NCBI GenBank assembly: GCA_026686845.1
Contig: JAIVEN010000006.1
Coordinates: 30,736,501-30,800,500, forward strand
Source of the DNA: Adenanthera pavonina
Lineage: Eukaryota; Streptophyta; Magnoliopsida; Fabales; Fabaceae
Direction: 5' to 3'
Length of the DNA stretch: 64,000 nucleotides
Every line of letters starts with the position of its first letter. The stretch's first letter is position 1. Under the pieces are notes generated by a model that was not told where the DNA came from, ran no database searches, and saw only the letters and a list, made by a program, of their open reading frames with translations. Positions 22,480 through 36,200 of the stretch are shown in pieces. The position numbers were made by a program, and so were the translations under genes.

Positions 22480-23105
22480 TAAGTAACCGTCTGACAGACG
22501 AATTTTGAGGGGTCAAAATTTGAACTTCAAGCAGTTACAAGTTAAGCCGTTCAGCAAAGCTTACTAACAGATGAATTTTCTTCTGAAAGTTCGTCTGACA
22601 GTAGCTTGGATCAAGCAATACAAGCACAACAGACGAATTTTGTTCAAACAAAGTTTGAATGTTGAAGAGAAAACAGCAGGCAACAACCAAAACATCAACC
22701 TTTAGACGAATTAAGCATGCAGAACTTCATCTTTCAAGCATTCAACATGAAGAACATGATTCAACAGACGAATTTTAAACTGAAAATTCGAATTTTTCAA
22801 CTTTTGTAAAGGTTGTCCAACATTCGTATGTAAGAAGTGATAATTCGTATAACAATGATGGACAAACATAACTTTGAAATTTTTGTTTTTGAAAATTCAA
22901 ACTTCCAAGATTCAACAGACGAATTTCGAGGCATCACTGAGAACTGTTCCAAAGCATAACAGGTCAAAATTCGTCTGTTGGTCAACTAAAATTTGAATGT
23001 TGACCATGTTGACCAGTTCAAAAACACAGTTTATGAGGCAAAATACGTCTAACACACATTTAAAATACGAATATCATCTTTAAAAACTTATAGAATGGAT
23101 CCAGA
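22480..23105 (-). repeat. Internal cluster of CAGACGAA / AATTCGAATTT motifs
   Basis: This spacer between pol and the third ORF carries repeated CAGACGAATTTTG-type motifs near 22494, 22628, 22763 and 22916. They are paired with AAAATTCGAATTT or AAAATTTGAA motifs. The same motifs are arrayed in the LTRs of this family and of family E. Confidence 0.7.
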
Positions 23106-23290
23106 ACTTAGGATTTTCGTTATTTACTTCACTTTCTGGTTGTTCCATTCTGGTGTGCTCCAATCTTCAAGTTTATTATCATTGAATCTTGTGAGGAGCA
23201 CCTGCAACTTAAATTAAACCTACTACGATGCTAAAGTTAGAATTAATCTTAAGAATGAAAACTCTGAAAACAAGATTGCACGAGAATAAC

Positions 23291-26200
23291 TTACAGTTCA
23301 TTGGGATTTATGATACCCAATTCTCTCCTGATTTTGTAATGCCTGTCTTCTGATAGAGGCTTTGTGAGTATATCAGCAACTTGATCCTCTGTTGGGATGT
23401 ACTCCAGCTTAACTTCTCCTTTCAGAACGTGATCCCTTATGAAGTGGTGCCTAACTTCAATATGTTTTGTCCTTGAATGCATGACAGGATTCTTGGTGAT
23501 ATTTATGGCACTTTGGTTGTCACACATGATTGATATCTCTTTCATTTTAACCTCAAGATCTTCAAGCTACTGCTTCATCCAGATGACTTGGGCATAACAA
23601 CTTCTAGCTGCAACATACTCAGCTTCTGCAGTGGATAGGGCCACACTGTTTTGCTTTTTGCTGAACCATGAAACCAGGGATCCTCCAAGAAACTGACAAG
23701 TTCCACTTGTGCTTTTTCTGTCAGTTTTGGATCCTGCAAAATCAGCATCAGTGTATCCTTTGAGATCTTCTCCATTGCCTTTTGGATACCAAAGACCCAT
23801 CTGTGATGTTCCAATAAGATATCTGAAAATTCTTTTCACAGCTGTTGCATGGGTTTCTTTGGGGCATGATTGGAACCTTGCATACATACAGACACTGAAC
23901 ATAATGTCAGGTCTGCTGGCAGTTAAGTACAGCAGGGATCCAATCATTCTTCTGTACTGAGTAATGTCAAACATCTTCCCATTCTCATCCATGTCCAGTT
24001 TGGTTATTGTAGCCATAGGTGTTCCCATTGGCTTGGCATTCTCCATTCCAAACTTCTTTAGAAGCTCCTTTAGATACTTGGATTGACTAAGAAAGATACC
24101 ATCATCAAGCTATCTGATTTGCAGTCCAAGGAAGAAGTTGAGTTCACCCATCATGGACATCTCGAATTCTCCCTGCATTAACTCAAAGAATTTCTTGCAA
24201 AGAGCTTCATTAGTAGCACCGAAAATAATATCATCAACGTAGATTTGAACAATCAGTAAATCTTTATTTTCTTTCTTAGTGAATAACGTTGTGTCAACTT
24301 TGCCTCTATTGAAGCCTTTTTCAGTTAGAAAATTGCTCAGTCTCTCATACCATGCTCTAGGGGCTTGTTTTAAACCATAAAGAGCTTTCTTCAGTTTATA
24401 AACATGGTTTGGTTTTGTAGAATCCTCAAAACCTGGAGGTTGATCTACATAAACCTCTTCCATGATATATCCATTTAGAAAGGCACTCTTTACATCCATT
24501 TGATACAGTAAAATATTTTTCATGCATACATATGCTAGCAGTATTCTTATAGCTTCTAATCTAGTTACTGGTGTAAAGGTTTCTTTAAAATCAATACCTT
24601 CTTCCTGATTATACCCTTTAGCAACCAATCTAGCTTTATTTCTGATTATTGTTCCAGATTCATCAAGTTTATTTCTGAAAACCCATTTGGTACCAATGAC
24701 AGGATGATTTTTGGGCCTAGGCACTAAATCCCAAACTTGATTTCTTTCAAACTGATTTAGTTCATCTTGCATAGCTAAAATCCAATAATCATCAGTTAAG
24801 GCTTCTTCAGCACATTTGGGTTCCATTTGTGAAATGAAAGCACAGTTTAGCATTTTGTCCCTTAACTATTTTTTGGTTTTGACTTTCTCTTGAACATCCC
24901 CTATCACTTGATCAATATGATGATTCCTTTGATATCTCCAAGCTCTAGGGAGTTCTTGAGATGTTTCTTCATTATTTTCTTCATCAAACTCTTTCTCCTG
25001 GATATCTTCCTCTATGTAGATTCAGATATCTTTGGAGGTTCAGTTTTACTTTTATCAGAAATGCCCAATTTTTCAAAATTGAAAGCAAGATCATCCTCAT
25101 TGGTAACATGTTTTGAAACAGTTTCATTTTCAATGAAAACCACATGCACAGATTCTTCTACCACATTTGATCTTTTATTATAAACTCTATATGCCTTACT
25201 CCTACTAGAATAGCCCAGAAATATACCTTCATCAGATTTTGGCATCAAACTTACCCAGATTTTCTTTCCCATTGTTGTGAATGAAGCATTTGCATCCGAA
25301 CACATGAAGATGGGACAGATTTGGCTTTCTTTCCTTGTACAGCTCATATGGAGTCTTCCCAAGGATTAGTCTGATGTAGGCTCTGTTTATGATGCAGCTT
25401 GCTGTATTCACTGCATCAGCCCAAAACACTTGAGAGAGTTCCTTCTCATTCAGCATAGCTCTGGCCATCTCTCCAATAGTTCTGTTCTTCCTTTCTACTA
25501 CCCCATTCTATTGAGGGATCCTTGGAGATGAGAAGTTGTGGTCAATCCCATGATCATTGCAGTACTCCAGGAAGTATGCATTTTCAAACTCTCCTCCATG
25601 GTCTGACCTGATAGACATAATAGAAATACCTTTCTCATTTTGCACTTTCTTAGTTAAGGTTACAAATGCATCAAAGGTATCACTTTTAGAGGATAGAAAT
25701 AATGTCCAAGTGAATCTAGAATAATCATCTACAATTACAAGCACATACAGATTACCACCAAGACTTTTCACCCTAAATGGTCCAATTAAGTCCATATGCA
25801 GCAATTCAAGTGGTCTAGTTGTGGTAACTACATTTTTTGATTTAAAAGATGATTTAGTTTGTTTCCCTCTTATGCATGCATCACATTCTTTGTCCTTTTC
25901 AAAAGATATTTTTGGCAGGCCAGTTACTAGCTCATTTTTAACCAGTTTAGACAATTGATTCATGTTAACATGAGCTAATCTCCTATGCCATAACCAACTA
26001 TCATTATCCTGACTAATTAAACATACAGAATCCAAGGGAGGAAGTTCATCAAGATCAATAGTATAACAGTTACCATCCCTTTGAGCTTTGAGGATTACTT
26101 TGTGATCACTTTTTCTGATGACCAGGCAAAACTTTGAGTCAAACAGCACCCAATTTCCTTTATCACAGATCTGACTCACGCTCAGTAAATTGTGGTTGAG

Positions 26201-28227
26201 GCCAATCACAAACAGCACCTCTTCAATGGATGTTTCTGGATTTTTGCCCACAATGCCAATACCAACAACTTTGCCATATTGATAACCTCCAAAGGTCACC
26301 TTTCCTCCTTTCTTGTCTCTAAGGGTGATGAACTTCTCCTTATCACCAGTCATGTGACTTGAGCAGGCACTGTCCATATACCATTTGTTGCTCTTCTTAG
26401 CTTTGAGACAAACCTGCAAAATAATGTTTATGCTTTCCTTTTAGGTACCCAAATTTGCTTGGGTCCTTTTCGGTCAGTAGATTTTTCCTTAGATGTAGAT
26501 GCAACTTTGGGAACCCATTCAACTTTCCTGTCAAGTCCATTTTTCTTCAAAGCACAAGAACTGGAAATATGTCCCTTTTTGTTACAGAAATGACAGGTAG
26601 TGAAGGGACTACTAGATTGAGAAGCAGGAAGAAAACAATGTAGATAATACTTTTGTCTTGCATGCATTGGTTGATTATATGTTTCAATGCGAGATGACAT
26701 GTGATCTTTCTTTCTGTTGCTCTCAGCATGCACAAAATGTCTCATGTATGCATTCTGGTTTTTCTTCCTAATCTTTTCCTTGACAGCACATGGATCATAG
26801 CCAAGACCAGTTTTTCCTTGTGATATTCTTTGGCTCCCCATCAAGGCAAACAACATATCTTTACCTCTAGTGAGCCTAGACATGCTTTTTACTAAGTAAT
26901 CATTAGTTTGCTTTAGCTTAATGCATGAAGTACAACAAACAGATTTAGCAGTAGGTAGAGAGGTAATTTCAGAAATGTTGCTCTGAGATTCCAGTTTATT
27001 AATCTTTCTCTTTGCTAGTTTTAGTTCTTTAGCAACTTTAATAAACTCATCATGAAGCTCATGAAATGCATCAAGTAACTCAGAATGGGAAGGTTCAGAT
27101 TCATATACCTCTTCTTCCTAATCACTGCTGCATGAGGGTTTGGCTTCTTCAGAAGCAAGTGCCATCAGGTAGATGTTGGCAATCTCATCCTCATCCTCTT
27201 CCTCCTCATCTGAGCTGTTGCCCCATATTGATGAGATGTAGGCTTTCTTCTTCTTCCCTTTGTCAGCAACTCTCTTATCTTTTTCTTGCTTTTTAAGGAA
27301 TTGAGGACAATCACATTTGATGTGTCCCTACTTCTTGCATTCATAGCAAGTCACAGGCTCTTTTGCCTCTTTCTTGCTTTCACCAGCTGCTCCCTTCTTG
27401 AAGAATCTCTTGTTCTTCTTCTTACTGTAGAATCTTCTGAATTTTCTGACCATCATAGCCAGAGTTTCCTCATCCAGCTCATCTCCTTCGTCAGATTCCT
27501 CTTCCTTTTCATCAGCAGCTTTGAGGGCAAGACCTTTCTTCTTTCTGTCTAGCCCAGCTTCCTTGAGAGCTTTGATTTTTCCTTCATACTCCTCAAGGCT
27601 GCCGAAAAGAGCTGTGACAGAGGTCATTGATTCTCCTCTGGCTTCCTCTATTGCTGTCACCTTGGGCTGCCATTCCAGAGGAAGAGCTCTGAGTATCTTT
27701 CTTACTTTTTCAGATTGAGTGTACTCCTTTCCCAGGCTCTTCAATTAATTCACAATTAGAGTGAATCTCTTTTGCAGCTCCTTTACAGTTTCTCCTTTAG
27801 TCATTCTGAAGCTTTCATACTCTCCAATGCATGTGTTTAGTCTGTTCTCCCTGACCCCAGTTGTTCCTTCATGTGCAATCTGCAGAGTGTCCCACATCCC
27901 TTTTGCAGTGGAGCATTGTGAGACTCTGTAGAATTCATCCTGGTTCAGGGCACTGACTAAACAATGATTTGCTTTGAAATTTTGCAGGACTCTCCTTCTG
28001 TCTTCCTCATTCCACTCTGCTTCTAGCTTCTCTTTGTGTCTTCCATCTTCAGTTAAAGTCATTGGGATGAAATCTCCTTTCTCAATGACTGACCAGATAT
28101 CAAGATCAATTGATTGAAGGTAAATCTGCATCCTCATCTTCCAGTACCCATAATGTTCTCCACTGAAGCCTGGTGGTCTATTAGTGTTGTTCCCTTCAGG
28201 AAGTATGCTTTCTCTAAAGCCAGCCAT
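23291..28227 (-). pseudogene. SIRE-like copia gag-pol polyprotein, decayed
   Basis: The start is taken at MAGFRESILPEGN (28227). Gag carries a CX2CX4HX4C knuckle (CYECKK-stop-GHIKCDC, about 27310-27350) and a second one (CHFCNKKGHISSSC, about 26560-26600). Protease: YMDSACSSHMTGD (about 26350-26385). Integrase: the zinc-binding region and the catalytic stretches HMDLIGP and RSDHGGEF. RT: from IGTKWVFRN to QIYVDDIIFG, with the catalytic YVDD box intact. RNase H: YTDADFAGSKTDRKSTSG and later CDNQSAI. The product ends GIINPNEL. Lesions: frameshifts near 26425, 25235 and 25020 and about seven in-frame stops. Several stops replace a Gln that is usual in the family (PQQNG, IKQLDDG and KQQLED contexts), as expected for CAG to TAG change. 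The element cannot encode its own machinery. Confidence 0.92.
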
Positions 28228-28268
28228 CTTAATTCCTGGACTGTGAGATCCTTTGAATGGGAATCCGG

Positions 28269-28280
28269 GCTCTGATACCA
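28269..28280 (-). other. Primer-binding site, tRNA-iMet type
   Basis: Read on the minus strand, TGGTATCAGAGC lies 2 nt after the end of the 5' LTR, the standard initiator-Met site of plant LTR elements. Confidence 0.92.
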
Positions 28281-28282
28281 CT

Positions 28283-30132
28283 TGTTAGCAAGGCTGATTT
28301 CCCAAGAGGGGGGTGAATTGGGAAGATTGAAATTTTTCTGCATAAAGTGAAATGGGTGAAGATAGCACAGTGTAATGGAAGCAACGTATAAAACAGAGCA
28401 AGCTGAAAAGTAAAGATAAGGAGGAGAAGACTCAATAATTTATCCTGGTTCGGTCTATCCACTTGACCTACGTCCAGTCCCCAAGACAACTCTTGAGATT
28501 TTTCACTATACAGCAAGAATTCAACGGGCTTCTTGCTAATGCCTTAGTACAACGAGTATGCTCTGTTTCTGGAACTTTCTCAATCTTTCTAAGCACTTTT
28601 ACAATGTGCTTCCCAATCCCCTTGTGATTTCCCTTCACAAGTAAGTCTATCTTCCAGATGAAGAGTAGATTGTTTACAAAGATATAACTCTCTTGAATAG
28701 AGTAGATATGAAGGTTAAAGTACAGATATTGAAGTTGAGAGGGTAAAAGCTTTTGAGAAGAAGATTTGGTAGAAATTCGGTATATAAAAGTTTGATTCGT
28801 TACCCACAACTTCAAATGATGTTGTATTTATAGATTTAGGTCCCAACTATTCGTTAGAGACAAAATCTATCCGTTGGGGAAGTTATCAAACGGTTAGTCT
28901 GAAAAACTATCCGTTAACCAACCGCATTGAATGCTTCTGACATACTGAAATTCGAATTTTGGTTGGTCAACAGACAAATTTCGAAGGATTCGAAGGTTAA
29001 AGCTTCCAACATAAAAATACGAAGTTCGTCTGTTCATGAAGTGAAATTCGAATTTTGAAACTTTGTAAAATGTTTTCACGTTGTGACATACGAATTTTCA
29101 AGAAGAAAGTTTTTCTGTTAAGTATGAACAGTGTTTTCAATTTTCTACAGTGCCCTCGAAATTCGAATTTTGGAAGCCCAAAATTTGTCTGTTCCTAGTA
29201 CGTTCAAAAGGCACAGTGTTTCACTTTCTTCGAAATTTGAATGTTGAAAGAGTGAGGTTCGTCTGTCAGAGAGATTCTTTTCAGACTAACTTCAACATTC
29301 AAAGTTACAAAACTCTGTCATTCGTATGTCAACATTTCATTCCAACAGACTCATAACCTTAGCTTCTGAAATTTGAATTTTAATGTTCAAAATTCGTCTA
29401 ACAGAAAGTAGTTTTGAAACTTAAATTATTTTTGATCTCAGATGAACTTTAACATTGTTTCAGACAAATTTCTTCCATTTTCATAAGTTGAGTTTTGTCT
29501 GAAATTCGAATTTTGAAGACTCAAAGTTCGTCTATTTCAAAGAAGCTTCTTTCAGGCTTATATGAAAATTTGAATGTTGGAAAGCCAAAGTTCGTCTGTC
29601 AGATAGTATTTTTGAAACTCAATTTCTTCTTGATTTCATATGAACTTTAACATTGTTTCAGACGAATTTCTTTGGTTTTCACAAATTGCATTCTGTTTGA
29701 AATTCGAATTTTGAAGACTTGAAGTTCGTCTGTCACTGAAGGCTTCTTTCAGACTCATATGAAAATTCAAACTTTGGAGAATCAAAATTTGTCTGACAGA
29801 GAGACATCTCTTCAGACTTGTTCAGTTTTAGCTCAAAATTCGAATTTCCAAAGGTAAAGTTCGAATTTCCCATATGACAGTTCAGTTTAAACTTCTCAAA
29901 CTTCGTCTGTTTGTGGGTGTTTTTCAAATGAGTCATAAAATCAAGGTTTAAAAATATCTTTTCTTCAAATCAAAAACTTTTACCCATTCATAACTAAAGT
30001 TAAAGATCCTACAGTAGATCTAGCAGCAATTACTTAGAAATTCTTCACTTGAAACACTTTGAGCTCCTTTGATATCTTCAATCCAAGCTCTTGAGAGTTG
30101 ATTTGGAATCATCAAAACTTCTTGATTCATCA
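28283..30132 (-). repeat. 5' LTR of the SIRE-like element, 1850 bp
   Basis: On the minus strand it runs from TGATGAATCAAG to CTTGCTAACA. It contains at least eight CAGACGAA-type motifs with nearby AATTCGAATTT partners between about 28940 and 29900. An exact match of its outer 377 bp forms the truncated 3' LTR. Confidence 0.9.
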
Positions 30133-30421
30133 GCCTATAGGTTGTGTGTTTGGGTCAAAAAGTGACCAAATCGGTCATGGGCTTCCGAAATCTCCATATG
30201 GAGATGGATTGGGGTGAAATTGGTGTTTATAATTAGATTGGGACAAGATTGACTTATAGTAGTTAGAATCAGGTCAATCGGAGTCGAAGCACAAAATTAT
30301 GTATCAGAAATTTACCCAAAAAATTAGCAATTTGCTAATACATGTTCAAATATGAGCATTGTGACGCCAGAGGTTTAGCTGAAGCACCAAGCGCTACTAC
30401 TTCGACCAACTACAGCTACTC
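30133..30421 (+). repeat. 5' LTR of element B, first surviving segment
   Basis: It aligns with 56920-57210 of the 3' LTR, with shared blocks CCTATAGGTTGT, GTCAAAAAGTGA and ACCCAAAAAATTAGCAA. It starts exactly at the end of the SIRE LTR and stops where LTR D begins. Confidence 0.8.
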
Positions 30422-30831
30422 TGTAGATATCACATCTCATATTTAAACTCATTTCCTATGTATTAGACTCTATTTTAGTTCATTAATGCATGATAAGAGA
30501 CTTGATTGCATAAAATAATTTAAACCAATTTTTTTCAGTTTTCGGGTATTATTCCTTTGGTTAATCTTATTTTACCCGATGAATTTTGAAAATTCAGAAC
30601 TGAATCATGAAAATTATATTAAAATGATTCAAGTCTCCAAAAATAGCTCAAAAGATTCTCTACATAGGAAAAATATTGAACAGGAAAATACTTGACGATT
30701 TGTACAGTAAATTTATATAAACTTCATTGTAGCAATGGTCATTTTTGAAAATTTCTGATTCTGATGAAAATTCACCATAATTCACAAACAACTCCAAATT
30801 AAGTGATCTTAGTGTATGTGAAATGCCCTTC

Positions 30832-32947
30832 ATGTCTAGTTCTAAAAGCAGTTTTGGGAACATCTTATGCCTTTACCCAAAATTGATGATACCCTGATCG
30901 TAAGTCAATTTTTGAAAACATAGTGGCACCAGTCAACTAATCTAATAGGTCATCAATTCTAGGTAAGGGGTATTTATTTTTTATTGTTACCTTGTTCAAT
31001 TCCCTATAATCAATACATAATCGGAGGCTCTCATCTTTCTTCTTTACAAATAATACTGGAGCACCCTTTGGAGAAACGCTAGGTCTAATGAATCCATTTT
31101 CCAATAACTCCTCAATTTGGTTCTTTAATTCTGCTAACTCAGGTAGGGCCATTCTATACGGTGCTTTGGATATCGGGCCCATTCCTGGAGTTAAGTCTAT
31201 GGCAAATTTAACCTCTCTTTCTGGTGGTAAATCTTTAAAATCCTTTGAAAATACTTCTGGAAATTCCTTTACCACTAGTTTCTTTTCAATCTCTTCATCA
31301 ACTTCCACATTGACTGAAAAGAAAACTAAGTAGGATGAACATCCTTTTCCTAAGCATCTCTCAGCTTGAGTGGTCGATATAAAATTTAGCTTAGTCTCAG
31401 TAATTGGAATACTTTCTGGGGTAGGCAAGATTAGGACTTTGTTTTTGAAGTCGAGGAGAAAATTATTGGTAGAGAGCTAGGTCATGCCTATTATGACATC
31501 TATATCTGGGAATGGCATGCATATAAGATCTAGTGTGATGCAGCAACGTTCATATTATACAATACAATTTAGGCAGACATGAGATGTGGTTGCTTGGTTA
31601 CCAGTAGGTGTGGACACATGCAAATCATATGGAAACTGAATGATTATCAGACCCAACCCTTTAGCACATTTATAGGAAATGAAAGAATGACTAGCACCTG
31701 AATCAAACAAGGCATGCACAAGACAATCATTTACTTTAATCATACCTTCAATTAGATCAGGTGATTGATAGTCTCTTGCTGCATAAGAGCGAAGACTCTT
31801 CCTTGTGCTTGTGGTATAGTACTTGCTATATCTACTCTGTAATCTCTCACAAAGTGTCCAAGTTTTCCATATCTGAAGCATACATTCTACCCAGCTAAAC
31901 ATGGTCTTACACCATGTGTCTTGCCACATTGCTTTCACACTGGAGCTTCTTTCTGTACGTCTCTTTGCACATCTCTTTGCATAAATCGTCCTCCTCCTCT
32001 TCTGCCTCCTCTTCTGCCTCCCCTTCTACCTCTTCTATTATTCCATGACCTTTTTCTTTTTTTGCTTGATTCTCCTTCTTCAAATGTAACTTTTCTTGTA
32101 CTAGTTGGGATAGAAGACATAAAGCCTTTATGATTCAAACTTCCTTTAGTGATCCTACTGACCTCAACTAGTGTATTGAACTCTCTAATCCTCATAGGTG
32201 CTACTCTTTCTCTGATAGCTAGTTTTAAACCTCTTTCCAGCTTCTCAGTCTTCCATCGTTCATTATCATGCTGCTGTAAGTATGTAGAATACCTTGCTAA
32301 CTATATAAAAGTAGCTACGTACTTATCAATAAACTGATTTTCTCCTTGTCGAAGCATAATGAATTCCACTTCCTTCTCATCTCTTACTGATAGTAGGAAG
32401 TACTTATCATAGAAATACTCTAAAAATATCTCCCATGTCAGAGGTATGTTACATGCTTGCAGAATTAACTCTGTGTTTCGCCACCATCGATATGCCTCTT
32501 TCTCAAACACGTAAGTGGCTAACAAAGCTTTCATCTCAGAGATGCATCCCATTAGTCTGAATATCTTTTCAAAACTCAGTATCCAATCATCCGCTGCTTG
32601 AACATCAAATTTTCCTTCAAAGGAAGGAGGACAATGCTTCCTGAACTTAGCTATAACATTATGTTGATTGGCAAAGTCTATTATCGCCTGATTTATCACT
32701 GCAGCTGGTGTTTCTACTTACTGCTATGGACTTTGAACTGGCACTTCAGTTCTAACCTCAGGAAGTTCTCTCTGATCTGTTATAGTCCTCTATAAATCCT
32801 CAATAATTCTCTACTATTGATCCAATCTGTTCATAATGACTTGCAGGGGATCAACCTACTGTGGAGCACCTTGTTGCGGAATATCTTGCTGTGGAGCTTC
32901 TCCTTGTTCAGGAGTTGCTTCTCTAGTTTGTCTTCTAGTGTGTGCCA
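30832..32947 (-). pseudogene. gag-protease-RT of element C, decayed
   Basis: It starts MAHTRRQTREATPEQ (32947). The capsid region (about 32700-32300) shows CPPSFEGKFDVQAADDWI and AYRWWRN, typical of Ty3 gag. An Arg/Gly-rich stretch follows (32085-31990). Next is a damaged zinc knuckle (CFRYGKLGHFVRDY, last Cys replaced by Tyr), the protease motif LFDSGASHSFIS (about 31690-31720), and RT from FPEVFSKDF through LCIDYRELNKVT and SKIDLRSGYHQF. The frame has many stops, mostly TAG in the N-terminal Gln-rich stretch, and small frameshifts. The RT is cut just after a KTAFRTRH motif at about 30832, before the catalytic YVDD box. Confidence 0.88.
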
Positions 32948-33204
32948 TTTTAATCTACACAATATTAAAATCACGTTCATATAATAATCATACTCAGAGA
33001 ATATATATAAACATATCATTTTATTCACATAGTCACTATATACATGCTTTCCTTGATAGTCCTTTCTACATCATCATACATCAGTCTTTCTATTCTACCT
33101 CTTATACTTGTTATGACTGCTTATATATTACATCTCAAAATTAGTAATCAGTCATAATTCTTTACATATATACATGTTCACATATGCATACAACCGATTA
33201 TCAT

Positions 33205-36200
33205 CTATGAGGAATTAGGATTGTCTAGGAGGTAAGTAGTTACTGGATCCTCCTCTGGATCCTCCTCCGGTTCTTCCTCGGGTTCCTCCTCTGGTTCCTC
33301 TTCTGGTTCTTCCTCCTGATTTTCCTGTGCTGGTTCTGGTTGTTCCTCATGTAACACCCTACCTCCAGACTTAACCAAAAACTTCAAAATTTAACCAAAC
33401 ACAATCCCAAAACTTCGAAACAACTCTCCAAAACTTCAAACAGTGGAAACGACTCCCAAAATACCAAAAATAGGGCTGGGGGCCGCGGCCGCTATAGTAC
33501 TGCTGCGGCTCCGGCCACCCTGATTCTCCATCACTTCTGGATTCATCGGCGCCACGGCCTGGACCCGGGAGCCGCGGCGCCCCATGCTGATATCCCATAT
33601 CAGTAACTTCCACATTCTAGGGCGAACTTCTGACGCGCATAACTTTATGCTCTAACCTTCGATTGACTTGATTCCAACTCCTACAAGTCAATCTAGTTCC
33701 CATCTATCCAAAGACACCACTTTTACCTCAAACCAACTCCGTTTGGAGATTCTGGACCCTAGACACCGTTTTTGCTGCTTATCAACCAAAACTCACCACA
33801 AACAACCTCCAATCGCCACCAAAGGCAAATGGACACTCCCAGACCAATAATACAGGTCCAAAACCCCCAAACCAACCTGTTCAACGAGGTTTCACCTCAA
33901 AGGAACCACTCCTCTGAGATCTGACCCCTCGGAACCTAACTTAACCAAATGGCTATGGGCCCTTAAACAAACCAACAAGGCCTCAAAACTACTCTGAGCT
34001 CACCAACACTAACATACAGACTTCTCGACATCCAAGACCCTGCAACCGTACATACCACATACACGAACATACATACATTCATATCCAGTTTCAACCATAT
34101 CATTTATCCATTACAAACCATTCTATCCTACTTGACACAAGATACATTATCCAAATTACTCACACTACATAGACTATTCCCACGTACACAGCTACTCTCG
34201 CGTCTTCTCCAGACTAGTGCCAGAACCGCCACCTGAAATGTTAGTCATGGGAGAGGGGTGTGAGACAATGTCTCAGTAACCGAGGATAAACACATACATA
34301 TATATATTCCATACAACTCATGAATGCAATGTGCAATGAATGGTATGCATGTTGCCCTCGCACACAGCTAGAACCATGGGCTATCGTCATAATAGGACAT
34401 TTCGTATAGGTAACTCCCTTCCAACAGTCGGTGAAGACTGATTCCAGGATATAACCAAGCTCACCTCCCATTAGCATACCCGGCCAAAGGTAAACCTAAT
34501 GTTCGGACCATGGCCCTCCTTCCCCTTTCCCACCACGAATTGGCAGCGATTTAGGGAAGGTGCAGTCCACTGCGTGCCTTTCCCTCCTGGCCATCGAAGG
34601 GGATTTCGCCGCAGGGATCCCATCCTTATCCTCCCTAACATATATATATTCCATCCTTATCCTCCCTAACATTTATCATCATATATCATACCGTCATCAC
34701 ATCATCACCACCCAATCCGTCACATATCAAGGCCTCACAATGCCATGTGGTGATGCTCATGTATCATCATATAATCATCATCATCATGTCACAATCATAT
34801 GTATCCATCATGTCATGTCATGCCAAGGTTATCATCATAATCATAATCATCATCATCATCATAAACATCATAGCTATCATCTAGCTGTGTGCATACCACG
34901 ATATATATAGAGAACAGTGCACACAATCCCATCAGTACCGTGGTATGAAAGAAACATGCATATCTATACATAACATACATGCCAATATACAGTACAATGC
35001 AAATAAGAAAACACCCGGTTACGTCAATTGTCGTTACCACACACACACAAGTTCCACAAGCTTCCTTGAACTGTCCAATACGTGTGATCCCCTCTCGACT
35101 ACCCAAACAACCTTCATAAAACCACAATTCCTCCATTGACACAATATACCAATAAACCAAACATCACAATTCAACCATATTAACCTATCCTAAGGTTCCA
35201 ACACCCTTTTCATGCATCAGTAAGCTCTTAGGGATCATTCAAACACTACACAACCTTCTACACTTCGGATTCCCAAGAGCTCTAACCGAAAACAACCTAG
35301 GGTTAAGCTCAAATCATACATACACCCTTCAAAACTCATATCCAAGCAACAAGAATACCAAAACACACTCCATTAACCTCAAATCATCCATTTCAATCAG
35401 TGGATTTCGGCCAAAACCGAAGATCCAACCTTAACACTGAAAACCCCAAATCTTAACCGAAGAAAATGGAGATGAAGGAGTAGAGAACACTTACCAACTT
35501 GAATCCAAGCTTTCAAGGTCCAAAAATCACTCATAGACACCGGAAATCTCGAACCCTAGCATTGCTCCTCACGGTCTCCCTCGGTTTCTTGTGTTTCTTT
35601 CTTTTTCGTTGGACCAAAATGATCCGGATTTAAACAAAAATCCCGAATCTCGCCGTGGCTCCAGCATACCTCACCGCGGCTCCACCACGTTTAGCCGAAC
35701 AATGCCACTGGAATTGCTTCTCGCCATGGCGGACCTGCTTCTCGCCGCGGCGTGGAGTGTTTCCAGACTCCACTTGAGCCTTCCTCTGTCCCATTTCCTC
35801 TGGTCCTAAACCCAATGCCAAGGAAGAAATCATGAGGGGTGTTACACCTCATATTGTCCCTCTATCGGGTTCTCATGGTTTGGGAGCTCTACAGGTTCAG
35901 TCTCAGCCCATTCGGTATTCTCCAGTTCCATCCTCAACTTTTCACGATGCCTCAATTCTCGAAAGCATTCCTGAAAACTCACTAGCCACTCTCTTCTCAT
36001 CTCATCCTTTACTATTGCCCAATAGTCATCATCATCAGGCAATATGGTGAGGACTGTACCTATCCATGTGGGTTCATAGAAAGGCTGACCTCGAGATTCC
36101 ATAAATTTTTTTCCATCCCTTAACATATCCAAGAAAGTAGTCATTGGGGAGTCCCAATAACTTCGGAGACTTTCATTATAAAATCTAGCCACAATCTCCC

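Larger units (their letters stand above)
19410..30132 (-). mobile_element. SIRE-like Ty1/copia retrotransposon, 3' LTR truncated
   Basis: Read on the minus strand, the order is 5' LTR (28283-30132), tRNA-Met primer site, gag-pol (28227-23291), a motif-rich spacer, a third ORF (22295-20103), polypurine tract, and the remaining 377 bp of 3' LTR (19410-19786). The pol order protease-integrase-RT-RNase H identifies Ty1/copia. The gag type, double zinc knuckle and an additional ORF after pol fit the SIRE/Maximus lineage. The left flank is family A LTR and the right flank is LTR B, with no target duplication, because the outer part of the 3' LTR was deleted. Confidence 0.9.

Noticed and set aside
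33205..33387. Acidic EEEPEEEP peptide as a separate small gene
   Set aside because: It is the C-terminal end of the ORF upstream of gag in element C, cut off by a solo LTR; its apparent start lies in LTR sequence.
33350..35847. A complete LTR retrotransposon starting at this LTR
   Set aside because: Both ends carry the CCTCA duplication, so it is a solo LTR; the adjacent gag and pol belong to element C.
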